DNA from: JAACFF01 sp963701435
GTDB taxonomy: Bacteria; Chloroflexota; Anaerolineae; Promineifilales; Promineifilaceae
Assembly: GCA_963701435.1 (NCBI GenBank)
Contig: CAVPAL010000011.1
Coordinates: 1 to 64,000, forward strand
Length of the DNA: 64,000 bases
Reading direction: 5' to 3'
The position numbers and the translations under genes are program-made. The notes under the pieces are model-generated. The model was not told where the DNA came from. It was given only the letters and a program-made list of their open reading frames with translations, and made no database searches. Every line of letters begins with the position of its first letter. Position 1 is the first letter of the stretch. Positions 36,705 through 47,100 of this stretch are shown in pieces.

Positions 36705-36737
36705 ATGTTCCCGGAAAAACGTGGCTTCCGGGAACAT
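36705..36737 (-). terminator. Hairpin with TTCCCGGAA core, possible terminator
   Basis: Twelve-base arms 36705-36716 and 36726-36737 (ATGTTCCCGGAA / TTCCGGGAACAT) with a 9-base loop. T-rich sequence follows on the plus side. It separates the Lnt-like gene from the MalT-like gene. The core is the same as in the hairpin at 14673-14728, so it may be a dispersed hairpin repeat. Confidence 0.55.
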
Positions 36738-36756
36738 TTTTCTCACTTATTTTCCA

Positions 36757-38283
36757 TTACGAAGTGACTACGGCCGTTTGCTGCACTTCCTTCTTCTGAC
36801 GACGGTCGTTTATCAGTGCATACACCACTATGATAACCAGACCCACCGTCGAGATGATGCCAACCACATCACCGATGACCGGGTAGAGAGTCGTGGGGCT
36901 GCTGGTGGGCACCTCGGTCAGGAGATAATTGCCGGTGTCAGCCAACCCTTCACCGCTGGCCAGGGTACGGCCGTAACCATCTGCCACAATCGACAAGCCC
37001 TTCATCCGTCTGGCGAATCACTGCCGCCCCGTTCTCGATGGCCCGGAAAACGGCCATCTCGGCGTGCATCGGGTTGATGCCGTCCCATTCTTTGGATGGA
37101 GAGAGCAAGATGTCGACGTTCTGCTCGCCGACCTGGCGCACGATGTTGGGGAAGTTGGTGTCCCAGCAGATAATGCCGGCGAGACGGCCGTATTCTGTCT
37201 CCACGTATTGGATTTCGCCACTCCCTTTTAAGGTTCCTTCCAGGATATTGCCGCCATATTTGACGTGTTCGATGACGATGTTCACCGTCAGGCCCGGCCA
37301 CAAACAACACATTTTCGGCTGGGCGCTCGCTGTCGGGGAAAATGGTGAATGTGGGCATGGCCAGGTATACTCCGGCTTCTTCCGCCAGAGCCTGTCCTTG
37401 GGTGATCACTGCCTGTACATCTTCTTCAACACCGGTGATGGCGAGTTCAGGCCAGAGAATGATTTTCGCGCCATCGGCGATTGCCGTTTCCGTCATCGCC
37501 AGATATTGGGCATGAACGGCTTGCGTTTCTTGTCGATAAGCAGCAATGCCTTCTTCCTCAAGTAGTTTGTTCAATTCGCCCATGTGGGTTTCGGTCAGTG
37601 TGAAGGAAGCGACCGGAACTGTGTCCAGAGAGCCAATCTCCGGGGCGGTCGACAGCCGGACGGCGCCGTAGCCAACCACGACCAGCAGGATACTAGCGAA
37701 GGCGATGACGCCGGCACGAACGCGCTGCCAGTCAAAGTTGTTGTCCCAGGCCCAGTTGACGACAGCCGGGAACCAGGAGACGAGGAAAGGTGAGGCCCAA
37801 CATGCCGGTAACGGCCGTCATCTGCGTCAACACCGGAAGGCCATACTGGGAATAGCCCGCTGCGCCAAAGTTACCAAGGGGATTGGAACTGCTGGAGAGG
37901 AATTCCAACGCGGTCCCGCTCAAGGGATAAATGAAGGTGGCGATGAAAGGAAGACGGCCGTTGCGTCGCAGTTTCGGTGCCAAGCCAGGAATCCAGGAAG
38001 AAGGGGATCACGCCGAACAAGCGTATTCACGGCCATAAAAATGAAGTGGGCAAGGCCAAAAAACGGGTGTCGCACCATACCAGGGGATGGCCAGAGTCAG
38101 CCAGAGCACCAGGTAGAAGAAAAGATATTTGCGTCTTTTGGGATAAGTGTGCAAGTAGCGCAGACCAAATATAGGCGCCACCCAGCCTGCTAAGGCCACC
38201 GTCCAGCGGCCAGAGGCAAAAGATTTAAGTAGGCCAAAGATAACCAACCACAATGTTGTCTGAGAGAATATTTTCTTATTCAT
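36757..38283 (-). pseudogene. Apolipoprotein N-acyltransferase-like (nitrilase domain) membrane protein, several frame breaks
   Basis: Pieces in order: N-terminal membrane helices from ATG 38283 (FASGRWTVALAGWVAPIFGL), a further membrane part at 37983-37732 (FIYPLSGTALEFLSS), a nitrilase domain from about 37680 with catalytic Glu in IILWPELAITG and Cys in GIICWDTNFPNIV, and a C-terminal helix (VGIISTVGLVIIVVYALI). At least four frame changes are needed. Lnt transfers an acyl chain to lipoproteins; this looks like a diverged member. The start overlaps the small protein stop by 8 bases, the same arrangement as in the 33454 operon. Confidence 0.7.
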
Positions 38284-38491
38284 GATGAACTCCTTCCTTG
38301 AGATTGACCGAAATTAACTTCATGTCCAAATCCCTTAATTTTGTCAATATACCGTACAATGTCGCCTGATCGGCTATCGAGCCGCTAAGCTGCGACTGTT
38401 CCTGCTCGATGTGGGTAATCTGAAGACCACCCAACCATTCGGACCAATGAGAATCGATTTGTCCTTTTATTAAGATTTCTACGTCTTGCAT
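38276..38491 (-). CDS. Small DQAxLYG-family protein, copy 2
   Basis: 71 residues. GSIADQATLYGILTKLRDLD and then MKLISVN align with copy 1 (33457-33672). The N-terminal strands (VEILIKGQIDSHWSEW, LQITHIEQEQSQLSG) also correspond, with Trp-Leu-x-Gly in the same place. Leads the Lnt-like gene. Lies downstream of a MalT-like gene and 63 bases from the second CACCC dyad. Function unknown. Confidence 0.7.
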   Translation of the reverse strand: MQDVEILIKGQIDSHWSEWLGGLQITHIEQEQSQLSGSIADQATLYGILTKLRDLDMKLISVNLKEGVHHE

Positions 38492-38552
38492 AGCTTGTGC
38501 CTCTTACAATAGGGTTATATGTACCATAATAAGGGCATCACGCTTCCTTGTA

Positions 38553-38570
38553 TCCACCCAAAGTGGGTGG
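38553..38570 (-). promoter_or_regulatory. CCACCCA / TGGGTGG dyad (putative operator 2)
   Basis: Seven-base arms at 38554-38560 and 38564-38570 with a 3-base spacer. A further GGTGGGTGG half-like run continues to about 38581. It is 63 bases upstream of the start at 38491, the same placement as at 33738. Confidence 0.5.
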
Positions 38571-38657
38571 TTGGTGGGTGGTTTCAGCGGCTTGCGGCAT
38601 GAAATACCCATCGCGGAGGGATATTCCAAAGGGAGGAGGGGACGTTATTGGTTTGAT

Positions 38658-41198
38658 CTACTCGTTAGGGTCAATCAAGTGAAGCACACGGGCGCGAGCC
38701 ACGGCTTCGCGGCGATTATGAACACTCAGCTTGCCATAGATACTCTTCAAATGACTCTTGACCGTGTTGACTGAAACGAACATCGTCTGCGCGATCTCTT
38801 GGTAGGTAAGGCCATCAGACAGCAGTTGCAGCACCTCGATCTCCCGTTCGCTGATTGTCTCGATCAGTGAAGAGGCGACCAGGTTAGGAGAAGGGGAAAT
38901 AGGTGACGAGGGCGATGTCCCTTCAAATTCGGCAAGCAAGCTCCTACAGTAATCAGGAAGTATTTGGTTGCTGGCAGCCGTGTGCAGTAAGGGTATCAGG
39001 CTCATGCCCTTATCAATAAATACGCGTATAAAACCTTGCGGTTGGGCCATTGTCAATGCCTCGGCGAGGAAGTTGAGGGCGTCATTTGAATCAGTTGCAG
39101 CCAAAGTTTGCAATAAGCGGATTTCAATTTGCCCGTAACGCCAGCCTGACTGCTTAGCCTTATCGTATTCAGCCGCCAGGTGTGCGCTGGCAGCCGATTT
39201 TTCGCCTTGTGCCAGGTAGAGGCGAGCCGGGGCCAGAAAGAGCGGCGCATAGAAAAGTGAAGCGGATGCTTTTGTTTGCATTAGTTCTGTCCGGCGCCGG
39301 GCTGTATCCAGGTCATTTTGAGCCAGGGCCAGATATACAGCGGTTGCAGTGTTACGAGCGCGCGTGAGCGGCGGCGCATTATCACCGGCGATCTTCTCCG
39401 CCAGAGCCAGCGCGGCCGCAGCGGCTGCGTGATCGCCCATGGCCTGCTTGAGTAATGCCAGCCGCCGGTAGGCGCTGCTTTCTAGTTCGCTGTTGCCGCT
39501 GTGCTGCGCCAGTGTGATCGCTTTTTGCACGTGGGCGCCCGCCTCTTCCAGCTGATTCCATTCATAAAGCAACGCGCCCTGTACCAGATGGGGAAGGGCA
39601 TTGGCCGGGTAGTCTCCACCCCACGCCAGCGCCGCATTGAGCAGATCAGCCGCTTTATGGAGCCGGCCCCGGGCCGCCTGCACCATGCTTAGGAACCCGA
39701 TCGCCAGCAGCTTGATGTGATGATTTTGGGCCTCTTGAGCCATCGCTTGCGCTTCTGATAAAGCCTCTTCCGCTTCAACAATCTGCCCAATTTGGAAATG
39801 CGCCATACCCAGATTGAGAGCAAGCGCGCTGCGAGCGTCATAAGCAGTCGCTGGAATCAGGGTTAGGGCACGGCGAGAGAGGGTGATGGTTTGGGGCAAG
39901 TCTTGCCGGATACGCGCCACGTGTATCTGCGCTGACAGCACATTGCTATACTCAGCTGGGATTTCACGAAAAGCTTCTTCGGCAAAATGAAGGAAGTGGT
40001 CTGCTTCATCCGGTTGGCCGTTGAGCGCCAGCGCCCAGGAATATTCGAGACACAAACCAGGATCTGCCTGAATCACGGAATCAGGCAATGCCTGCATCCA
40101 CTGCAGGAAAGTTGCGTTTTCACCACGCTTCTGTAACCGTTCACTCTGCAACTGAATGTGGGCAGCGGCCTGATCCCATGCAGCGGCAGCGAGATAGTGA
40201 TTAACGGCTCTGCGGGGGAATCCGTGCTCCTCATGCCAGACGGCGGCCCGGAGGTGTAAAACGGCCGTATCTCCCTTTTCCTGCCGCAGGCGCTGGCGCA
40301 GTAACTCGGCAAAAAGGTGATGGTAACGGAACCATTTCCGAGAATCATCCAAAGGAATGATGAAAAGATTGGCCTGTTCCAGCCGCTCCAGAATCGTCTG
40401 AGAGTTGGGTACCGTCGTTTCCCCCCTGTCTATTACTGCATCACAAAGTGGGGCGGTCAGTTGTTCTAGAACGGCCGTTTGCAGCAGAAAATCCTGTACT
40501 TCAGGAGGTTGCTGCCGGAATACTTCTTCAATCAGGTAATCCAGAATAAAGCGGTTGCTGCCGGCAAAAGAGCGCACAAAACGATCCGCATCATCCCTAT
40601 CACGCATTGAAAGAGCCGCCAATTGTAAGCCTGAAATCCAACCTTCCGTTTTACGTTCAAGGGTGGCGATTTGTTCCGGGGTCAAATTTAGATCCATAAG
40701 CTCATTGAGCAGCGTTGTCGCCTCCGCCAAGGTAAATCGCAAATCGACCTCACGAATTTCTGCCAGTTCTCCGCGTGCACGCCAACGTGGCAAAGGTACT
40801 GGTGGATCTTCGCGCGTTGTGATCACCAGGTTAAGCTGGGGCGGCTGGTTTTCCAGCAAAAAAGCCAGCGCATTGTGAATGGTCTCACTCTTGATTAGAT
40901 GATAATCATCGAGAACCAAAATGATGTCACCGGAAAGCGTTCCGATCTCGTTGATCAGGGATGTAACGGCCGATTTTAGAAGTGGTGGCTGAGGGGTTTG
41001 AATCGCCTCCACTATTTTTTGTCCAAAATCCTTGTTAATCCTCTGTAAACTGGCAACAACATAAATCAGAAACCGTGCGGGATCACTGTCGTCTTCATCC
41101 AAGGAAAGCCAGGCAACCGGCTGCTTACAACCAGCTACCCACTCGCTAACCAACGTTGTTTTGCCAAAACCTTTTGTTTGTAGCAAGTCGCCAGACAT
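38658..41198 (-). CDS. MalT-like LuxR-family regulator with a clipped P-loop region
   Basis: Starting at ATG 41198 (MSGDLLQTKGFGKTTLVSEW) the protein has about 846 residues. Relative to the copies at 36612 and 51346, about 37 residues between LLQTK and GFGKTT are deleted in frame, removing the first strand before the P-loop. The rest is complete: Walker B DIILVLDDYHLIKS, winged-helix part, TPR-like repeats (ELESSAYRRLALLKQAMGD) and the C-terminal HTH (ISEREIEVLQLLSDGLTYQE, VNTVKSHLKSIYGKL). ATP binding may be lost. Probably controls the operon at 38491. Confidence 0.85.
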   Translation of the reverse strand: MSGDLLQTKGFGKTTLVSEWVAGCKQPVAWLSLDEDDSDPARFLIYVVASLQRINKDFGQKIVEAIQTPQPPLLKSAVTSLINEIGTLSGDIILVLDDYHLIKSETIHNALAFLLENQPPQLNLVITTREDPPVPLPRWRARGELAEIREVDLRFTLAEATTLLNELMDLNLTPEQIATLERKTEGWISGLQLAALSMRDRDDADRFVRSFAGSNRFILDYLIEEVFRQQPPEVQDFLLQTAVLEQLTAPLCDAVIDRGETTVPNSQTILERLEQANLFIIPLDDSRKWFRYHHLFAELLRQRLRQEKGDTAVLHLRAAVWHEEHGFPRRAVNHYLAAAAWDQAAAHIQLQSERLQKRGENATFLQWMQALPDSVIQADPGLCLEYSWALALNGQPDEADHFLHFAEEAFREIPAEYSNVLSAQIHVARIRQDLPQTITLSRRALTLIPATAYDARSALALNLGMAHFQIGQIVEAEEALSEAQAMAQEAQNHHIKLLAIGFLSMVQAARGRLHKAADLLNAALAWGGDYPANALPHLVQGALLYEWNQLEEAGAHVQKAITLAQHSGNSELESSAYRRLALLKQAMGDHAAAAAALALAEKIAGDNAPPLTRARNTATAVYLALAQNDLDTARRRTELMQTKASASLFYAPLFLAPARLYLAQGEKSAASAHLAAEYDKAKQSGWRYGQIEIRLLQTLAATDSNDALNFLAEALTMAQPQGFIRVFIDKGMSLIPLLHTAASNQILPDYCRSLLAEFEGTSPSSPISPSPNLVASSLIETISEREIEVLQLLSDGLTYQEIAQTMFVSVNTVKSHLKSIYGKLSVHNRREAVARARVLHLIDPNE

Positions 41199-41393
41199 GA
41201 GGCCATTCATGTTTTCATTATAATCAATAAGATCGTGATGGCAAAAATGGCCGTTACCAACATCAGCGTAAAAGCAGGTTTCGTCCCCACAATCCAATCA
41301 TTTTTCAAGCAGCGCCTACGACAAATGTTGGGATTGTGTGCAAGGGAGTGACGGCCGTTATCTCGTTTTATCGCGCTGTGCTATAATGGTGCC

Positions 41394-41726
41394 ATGATCG
41401 ACCCTTTAGATTTAATCAGCATTTTGACGCACTTACGCAACCAAATACAGGTTGAGAATGTGCGCATCACCATTCACGCGCAACAAGAAATGCTAGAGGA
41501 ACAGATCAGCTTAGATGATGTATATGCAGCCATACAAGTGGGACAAATAATCGAAAATTACCCAGAACATCGTCGAGGCGCTTGCTGCTTGATTTATGGG
41601 GATATAAACGGTGGACAAGCCATTCATGTGGTATGCACAACAATTAATACGACGCTAATTGTGATTACGGCTTACCGCCCCAAGCCGCCAAAATGGATTA
41701 CGCCAACTCAAAGGAAAGTATCATGA
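41394..41726 (+). CDS. DUF4258-type protein (probable toxin)
   Basis: 110 residues. VRITIHAQQEMLEEQISLDD and VVCTTINTTLIVITAYRP are typical of DUF4258/BrnT-like mRNA-interferase folds: an N-terminal His-containing helix and a C-terminal strand with TAYRP. The stop overlaps the next start (ATGA), the usual pairing with a YgiT-type zinc-finger antitoxin. Divergent from the MalT-like gene. Confidence 0.75.
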   Translation: MIDPLDLISILTHLRNQIQVENVRITIHAQQEMLEEQISLDDVYAAIQVGQIIENYPEHRRGACCLIYGDINGGQAIHVVCTTINTTLIVITAYRPKPPKWITPTQRKVS

Positions 41727-41950
41727 TGAAATGTAACATGCTAGGATGTCCTGGTGAGTATGAATTACGCTTAATTGTGCATACCGTGAAATATCAAGGC
41801 GAAATCATCGTGATCAACGATGTGCCCGCTGAAGTTTGTTCAGTATGCGGCGATGTTTTATTTACACCAGAAACGGTACGACAAATTGAACACTTATTAC
41901 AAACAAAAATGCGTCCAGAAAAAGTTGTGCCACTTTATGAATTTATGTGA
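41723..41950 (+). CDS. YgiT-type zinc-finger antitoxin
   Basis: The start is at ATG 41723 or 41726, overlapping the previous stop. About 75 residues. CNMLGCPGEYEL and VCSVCGDVLFTPETV give the CxxC...CxxC zinc site of MqsA/YgiT N-domains. The C-terminus (IEHLLQTKMRPEKVVPLYEF) is typical. No HTH domain follows, as in short family members. Probably neutralises the 41394 product. Confidence 0.8.
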   Translation: MMKCNMLGCPGEYELRLIVHTVKYQGEIIVINDVPAEVCSVCGDVLFTPETVRQIEHLLQTKMRPEKVVPLYEFM

Positions 41951-41975
41951 TGCGGCGAAAGATTTTTAGATAATT

Positions 41976-42161
41976 ATGGCTCGATTAAAAACGGCCGTTT
42001 CCCTCTTCGCCCAATACGCTCCCCAAGGGTGAAAGCGCGGGATATGTGCTGCATACGCCGTTATGTACAATCACCAACTCACCCACATTATTTCCACCGA
42101 CCAGCATTTTGACCAAATTGCAGAGATTACCCGGCTGGACCCGCAAGATTTGTTTTTATAA
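41976..42161 (+). pseudogene. PIN-domain (VapC-type) toxin, C-terminal remnant
   Basis: ATG 41976 gives ARLKTAVSLFAQYAPQG, and after a frame change near 42030 the text runs KARD to LTHIISTDQHFDQIAEITRL and DPQDLFL before a stop. IISTDxHFD is the last acidic motif of VapC/PIN nucleases. The first half of the domain is missing. The iterated palindrome lies inside it (41990). Decayed toxin next to the DUF4258 pair. Confidence 0.5.
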
Positions 42162-42177
42162 AGGCATATTTAGATTG

Positions 42178-42978
42178 CTATTGGATTGGTACAGTTTGGG
42201 CAGTTTGAATTTCAACTATAAGATGTTCATACAATTGGCTTACAAAATCCTCCAGACCATCAAAGCAGGTCTTCACAAATGCTTTTAGCTCTTCATCTTG
42301 CTGCTGATTACCAAAAATTGCTCTATTGAGTAGGAATGATTCAATCGTTGGATTGTACACCGTCTGACTATGACTTTCGTGGAAAATGTCTGTGATCGGT
42401 CGATGAGTCATTTGATTTCTTAGTTTATTGAGAGGATCAATCCAATTTACTTGATTTGGTGGAGTCACATTTTGATACGTTGTTTTGTATCGACAGAGAA
42501 AATCATATGTTGAAGGGTACCCTTGGATAAGACTTATTGAGTTCCAGTAATTTATCATTGTGATATTTGTCGGTTGACCAAATATGTATCGAATCAAATA
42601 TCCACAGACATCGAAAAGCGAGAAAGAAGCCGCCGAAAAATTCTCTACAAATAAGGTTAAGAACAGACGATATTCATTTTGATTATGCATTTCAAAGGAG
42701 CATCTATCTTGATATTGTGCTTTACTAATATGGATAACATTAGGAAATAGCGGTGTTTTCAACTCAGCGTAATCATCCTCGGACAAAGTTTGAATCAAGC
42801 CCGCACTATAGCGTACGATATTTAGCTTGTGACGTATTGTTTCAATTGTCGCTCTGATATTTCGTCTAAGATCCCGATCATGTCGCTCATGAGTATATTG
42901 TTTCACCTCATCCCAAAAATCCTGAGCAGATTCCACGTAAATTATTGGATGAGGTGTATCAAGCCCGTAGCGTATCAT
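42178..42978 (-). CDS. HEPN-like protein
   Basis: 266 residues, mostly alpha-helical. LNKLRNQMTHRPITD contains R-x4-H, the catalytic signature of HEPN ribonucleases. A second feature is the long helical N-terminus (ERHDRDLRRNIRATIETIRH). It starts 3 bases after the FtsK-part stop (42982) on the same strand, so it is the last gene of the DruA-HNH-FtsK unit. HEPN proteins cut RNA in many anti-phage and toxin systems. Here it could be the effector, but only the motif supports this. Confidence 0.6.
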   Translation of the reverse strand: MIRYGLDTPHPIIYVESAQDFWDEVKQYTHERHDRDLRRNIRATIETIRHKLNIVRYSAGLIQTLSEDDYAELKTPLFPNVIHISKAQYQDRCSFEMHNQNEYRLFLTLFVENFSAASFSLFDVCGYLIRYIFGQPTNITMINYWNSISLIQGYPSTYDFLCRYKTTYQNVTPPNQVNWIDPLNKLRNQMTHRPITDIFHESHSQTVYNPTIESFLLNRAIFGNQQQDEELKAFVKTCFDGLEDFVSQLYEHLIVEIQTAQTVPIQ

Positions 42979-42981
42979 CCT

Positions 42982-44161
42982 CTAGCTCCTTTGCTCCACT
43001 ATCCGTTCCAACTCATCATCGGACGCAAAGTAGCCTTGCAACCGCTCAGTTTGATTATCAGCCAAAAATAGCATATCACCTTGCCCTAGCAATGCTTCTG
43101 CTCCTGCTTGATCCAGAATCGTGCGCGAGTCCGTTTGCGTAGTTAGCTGAAATGAAACCCGCGCAGGAATATTTGTCTTTATATTACCGGAAACGACATC
43201 AACAGTTGGCCGCTGGGTTGCCAGAATGAGATGAATACCACGTGCGCGACCTGTGGCCGCTAACCGCATGATTTGCCGCTCAAAATCTTGCCGCTCGCGT
43301 CTTCGCCAGCGAGTTCATGATGTCTGCAAATTCATCCACAATGACGACAATGCGAGGCAGGCTCTCTCTGGGAAAGTGTCGATAATAACTCTCGATCTTG
43401 CGGTTGCCTGTTTCGCGCATGAGCCGTGCACGACGACCACTTTCTTCTTCGATTAGCCATCGTAAAATACCAATCGCATCCGCTGGCTCGTAGATGACTT
43501 GCCCATCATGAAGATGGGGCAATGTTTCAAATACAGGGAAATCCATCAACTTGGGATCAACCAGAACAAGGCGCAATGTTTCGGCCGAATGCCGCCACAC
43601 CAAACTTGCGATCAGACGAAGCGAGGAACACCGGATTTGCCACCGCCCGTATGCCCGGCAACAAGCATGTGGGGCAGGCGTGACAAATCACGCATAATCA
43701 TTTCCCCCGCTACGTTTTGGCCAATCGCTACCATTAACTCATATGGCTGTTCCTGGGGCAGGCGATCAAGCACGTCTATGAGGGAATCGGTCTCTGGTTC
43801 TGCCCGCGGCAAATCGACACCGACGTACCGTTCGCCAGGAATATTATCAATAAGCGGTACGCTCATCGTTCCCAATTCGCGGGCAATGTCATTGGCATAT
43901 TTCTTGTAGGTCGCTCAGGCGACCAGCAGGTGGTTGCAGCCTTACCCAATAACGAACAAACCTGGAGCCGATTTGGGTGCGTTGGGTGTTTACTTCTGCA
44001 ATGGCAATCCCATAGTTGATGAGGACTCGTCGCAGTTGGTCTGCTTGTCGTATTATCTCATCGGGAACGGCTTTCTCGTTTTGTTGATCTTGTGCTGCTT
44101 CACTTTCATTGAAATCTTCTAGTGTATCGGAGTCGGTAACTACAGTTTCTTTTTCATCCAA
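42982..44161 (-). pseudogene. FtsK/SpoIIIE motor domain, C-terminal part of a large disrupted protein
   Basis: Four frames in sequence carry a full FtsK motor: LRRVLINYGIAIAEVNTQR and GSRFVRYWVRLQPPAGRL, then VPLIDNIPGERYVGVDLPR, Walker A in LVAGHTGGGKS, Walker B in RIVVIVDEFADIMN, ATGRARGIHLILATQRP and LLGQGDMLFL. Breaks are near 43890, 43608 and 43275. There are no membrane helices or gamma domain, unlike cell-division FtsK. The frame at 44161 begins MDEKETVVTDSD but no good start is visible, and upstream coding sequence runs into it, so it may be the end of the polypeptide at 44165-47640. Confidence 0.75.
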
Positions 44162-44164
44162 CTC

Positions 44165-47100
44165 CTAGGTGCTTTGTCTCGGAAATGATTTCTGGCAGGT
44201 CTAAAGTTGTGTCGCTGGCGTTATTTCCATTGAATCTACAACTGGCGTAGAGACGGGTTTTCGCAGTTCAGGATCAGTTCGGATAAGAAATGTTGCCGGT
44301 AGCTCGAACGCTTTTCCATGCAAAGCGACTAGCACCTTGCTCAAGTGGTTGTATTTGGGGTTGTTCAAGCGACAGATTCGTGCAGTCCAACTGCAATATG
44401 TAACACCTTGGATTGTTGGCTGCATTTCGGCTGAAAACAGTTTGTTAAGTGCTTCCGCCCATGACTGTTTTGTCTCTTTCGATTGTTGGAGAGGGGATTG
44501 GGCTGCCACAGCAAATATGATGTCGTAGAGGCGATGATGCAGTAACGATTGGCGTAGCGGTGTGATCAAGCCGTCTTGCTGTTCGTAAAGCGTTATCAAC
44601 GTCTGAGCCAGCCCAACTTTTCTCTTCAAATGCTTCTCGTATCTCATGCAAAGCTGGTAAGGTTGAATCTTTGGCTTGTGTATGAAGTGTGACCACATCA
44701 ATGTGCATACGGCCGTTTTCCAGCCAGCAAGCCAGATAATCAGCCGAATTTTTCTTCCAATCTTGCCAATCTTTAAATGCTTCATCGAGTCTAATCATGA
44801 CTGCGCCCGGATGTGCCTGACGATACCAATTAAGCGTGGCAATCACGCCTAGCAATTCGTGCAGTACATCCATATCAAATGGTTCGTGATAATGGTTATT
44901 ATCATTTGACACTTTGACTAGTTGTAACAAGCCGTTTCCAAAATCGGGAAAGAGTTCACCGATACGCTGAAGTAAATCGGCCGAATCGAGTTTAAGCGGC
45001 AGATCGATGCGCTGTAACTCGTCATGCAACTTCGTGTGCCAATATAGTTGCCACTGTTGCTTACTGGTGTGGATAGTGAGCTTTCGCCCACCGACGCGAC
45101 GCGCCAACAATGGTTGCCCCAGCTTGCTCTATCTGAGCTGTGCCATACGCTTGATCCAGAATGGCTAGCCAATAGGCGCCGTCATCATTGAGCAAGGTTT
45201 GCAATTCAACTTTGTTAACCTTGCGCCCAATGGCATGGGTTGTCGTTGATGCCTCGCCACTTAAAAGTTGGCGTACGCCCGCATACGATTCAAATAGGTC
45301 ACCATTTGGAAACGGCTCACGTTTGGCGGTATCGGTAATGCTGTCATACGTTACTTGTTCTGGCACGCCAAAGGGCGTCGTTATCTGCTCTGTACGGCGA
45401 TCGATTGACACGACAATTGTGTCGGACGGGTCGCAAACCAGCATGATGTGAGGCCGTCTTGCCAAATCTTGCAGAGCTTCTTGATAAGTGTCTATTTCTT
45501 TGTGCGTTTGCAACTGCCAATGGGGATGCTCCCGAAATAACTGCAGCATGGGGGCATTCGTGTCGCCCCAATTTTCATCTGCTGGTTGTCGTTCTGAGCG
45601 TTGATAGACAAAGACAGATGCACCGTACAGCAAAGCGTTCACCGTCTTTATCAACCTTATCATGTAGTTTGCAAGTGCTTCAAGGATTGGCGTAAATTGT
45701 GGCGGATCAACAGTATAAGCGTCAAGCCTAAGCGAGCTGGGGGATAAACAGTTAAGAAGGCTTTGAGCTGATTCGTAAATTCTTCGATGCCATCTGTCGC
45801 TTCGAGACCACGCACGGCTGGCGCATAATAGGGAATACCAACGACGTCGTCTCGCCGCTCATTGCTTAATTCACCTGCCAGCACCAAATGTTCATCGGTT
45901 AGCGATCTGCTTTCTGTAAACATGCGTTCATGCAGCATAAACGTGTTGAGCAGCGCAGGTAAAGCTTGAATCGCCTCACTAACTGCCTCGTGCTCTTCTT
46001 TTCGCAAGGCGATCTTGTTTGAGAGCAGTGCCTCCTTTAGTTTGTGCCATTTCCACAGATGGAGAGGGTGCAGTGGTGTCAGTATCGCATTGTACACAGT
46101 GCGATCCCCATAATTTAATTCGACAATCACCGTGTCAAGTGCCAAAAATTGGGCGTTCACTTTTTCGACCGCCTCGGGATTTGTCTTGCGGATTTTACGG
46201 CAAACACTTTGCAGAGCGTTTGTAAAGGTCTCATAGGCTTCAAGATATGAAGGAAGTGCCGATTTTAGTTCAGAAGTAAAGGTCGCGTCCAATGGATAAT
46301 AAAGGAACAGCAAGCGATCTTCTATCAGCTTGTTACGCTGATCTTTCAACGTGTCAAATAGCGGCGTGAGACTGTGGGGCTGGATCTGGCGGTAGCTGGG
46401 CTATTTTGTCGATTTCCGTTAATAAATCACGTGATTGATCAATTGGATGTGGCGTGAAGGTTTGTTGGAACTGCTCATCCTGCAATGCGTTAGTCAAAGA
46501 AGTGTGAGCATCATAAATTTCCTCAATTGACAACAATCCACCCCAGATATGGTAGTCAACCCATTCACGCTCATCCACGACATCATGCAAGGGGTGTTGA
46601 TCTTCCTTTTTAGGGTAAACGTAGACACTTTCTTTAGCTGAACCTTTTCTCGTAATTTTTTCTTCTTCACCAGCCTCAACCTCATTTCGGAATAACTCAC
46701 TTAACCGCCCTGCTTGTGCTTCAAATGCAGACAGCAGGTCATCAGTTTCCGCTTCGTCTGTAATGTTAGGCAATGAAAGCAGGTCATTGACCAATGCCTG
46801 ACTAGCTGACCCGGGTTTGAACACATTTGTGTTTGATTCATCTTTTGGTTTTGGTGCTTTATTTATCTGCTCAACTGATTGAAATGACAAATCAGCGAGA
46901 TTTTCGGACGATTTCTTGGCCCGATATTGTTTGATCAAGCCAAACGTTTTGCTTATCTCATCGGTCTCGTCATTGACTAACGCTCGTGCCAGTATACGCA
47001 TGCCTGATTTGTCTAGTTCATCAAGCCACGTAATAAGCTCTTTATTTTGCTTAAACCGATCATCAAATGAATCTTGAGTCGCTACAAGTTCATCATCTGG

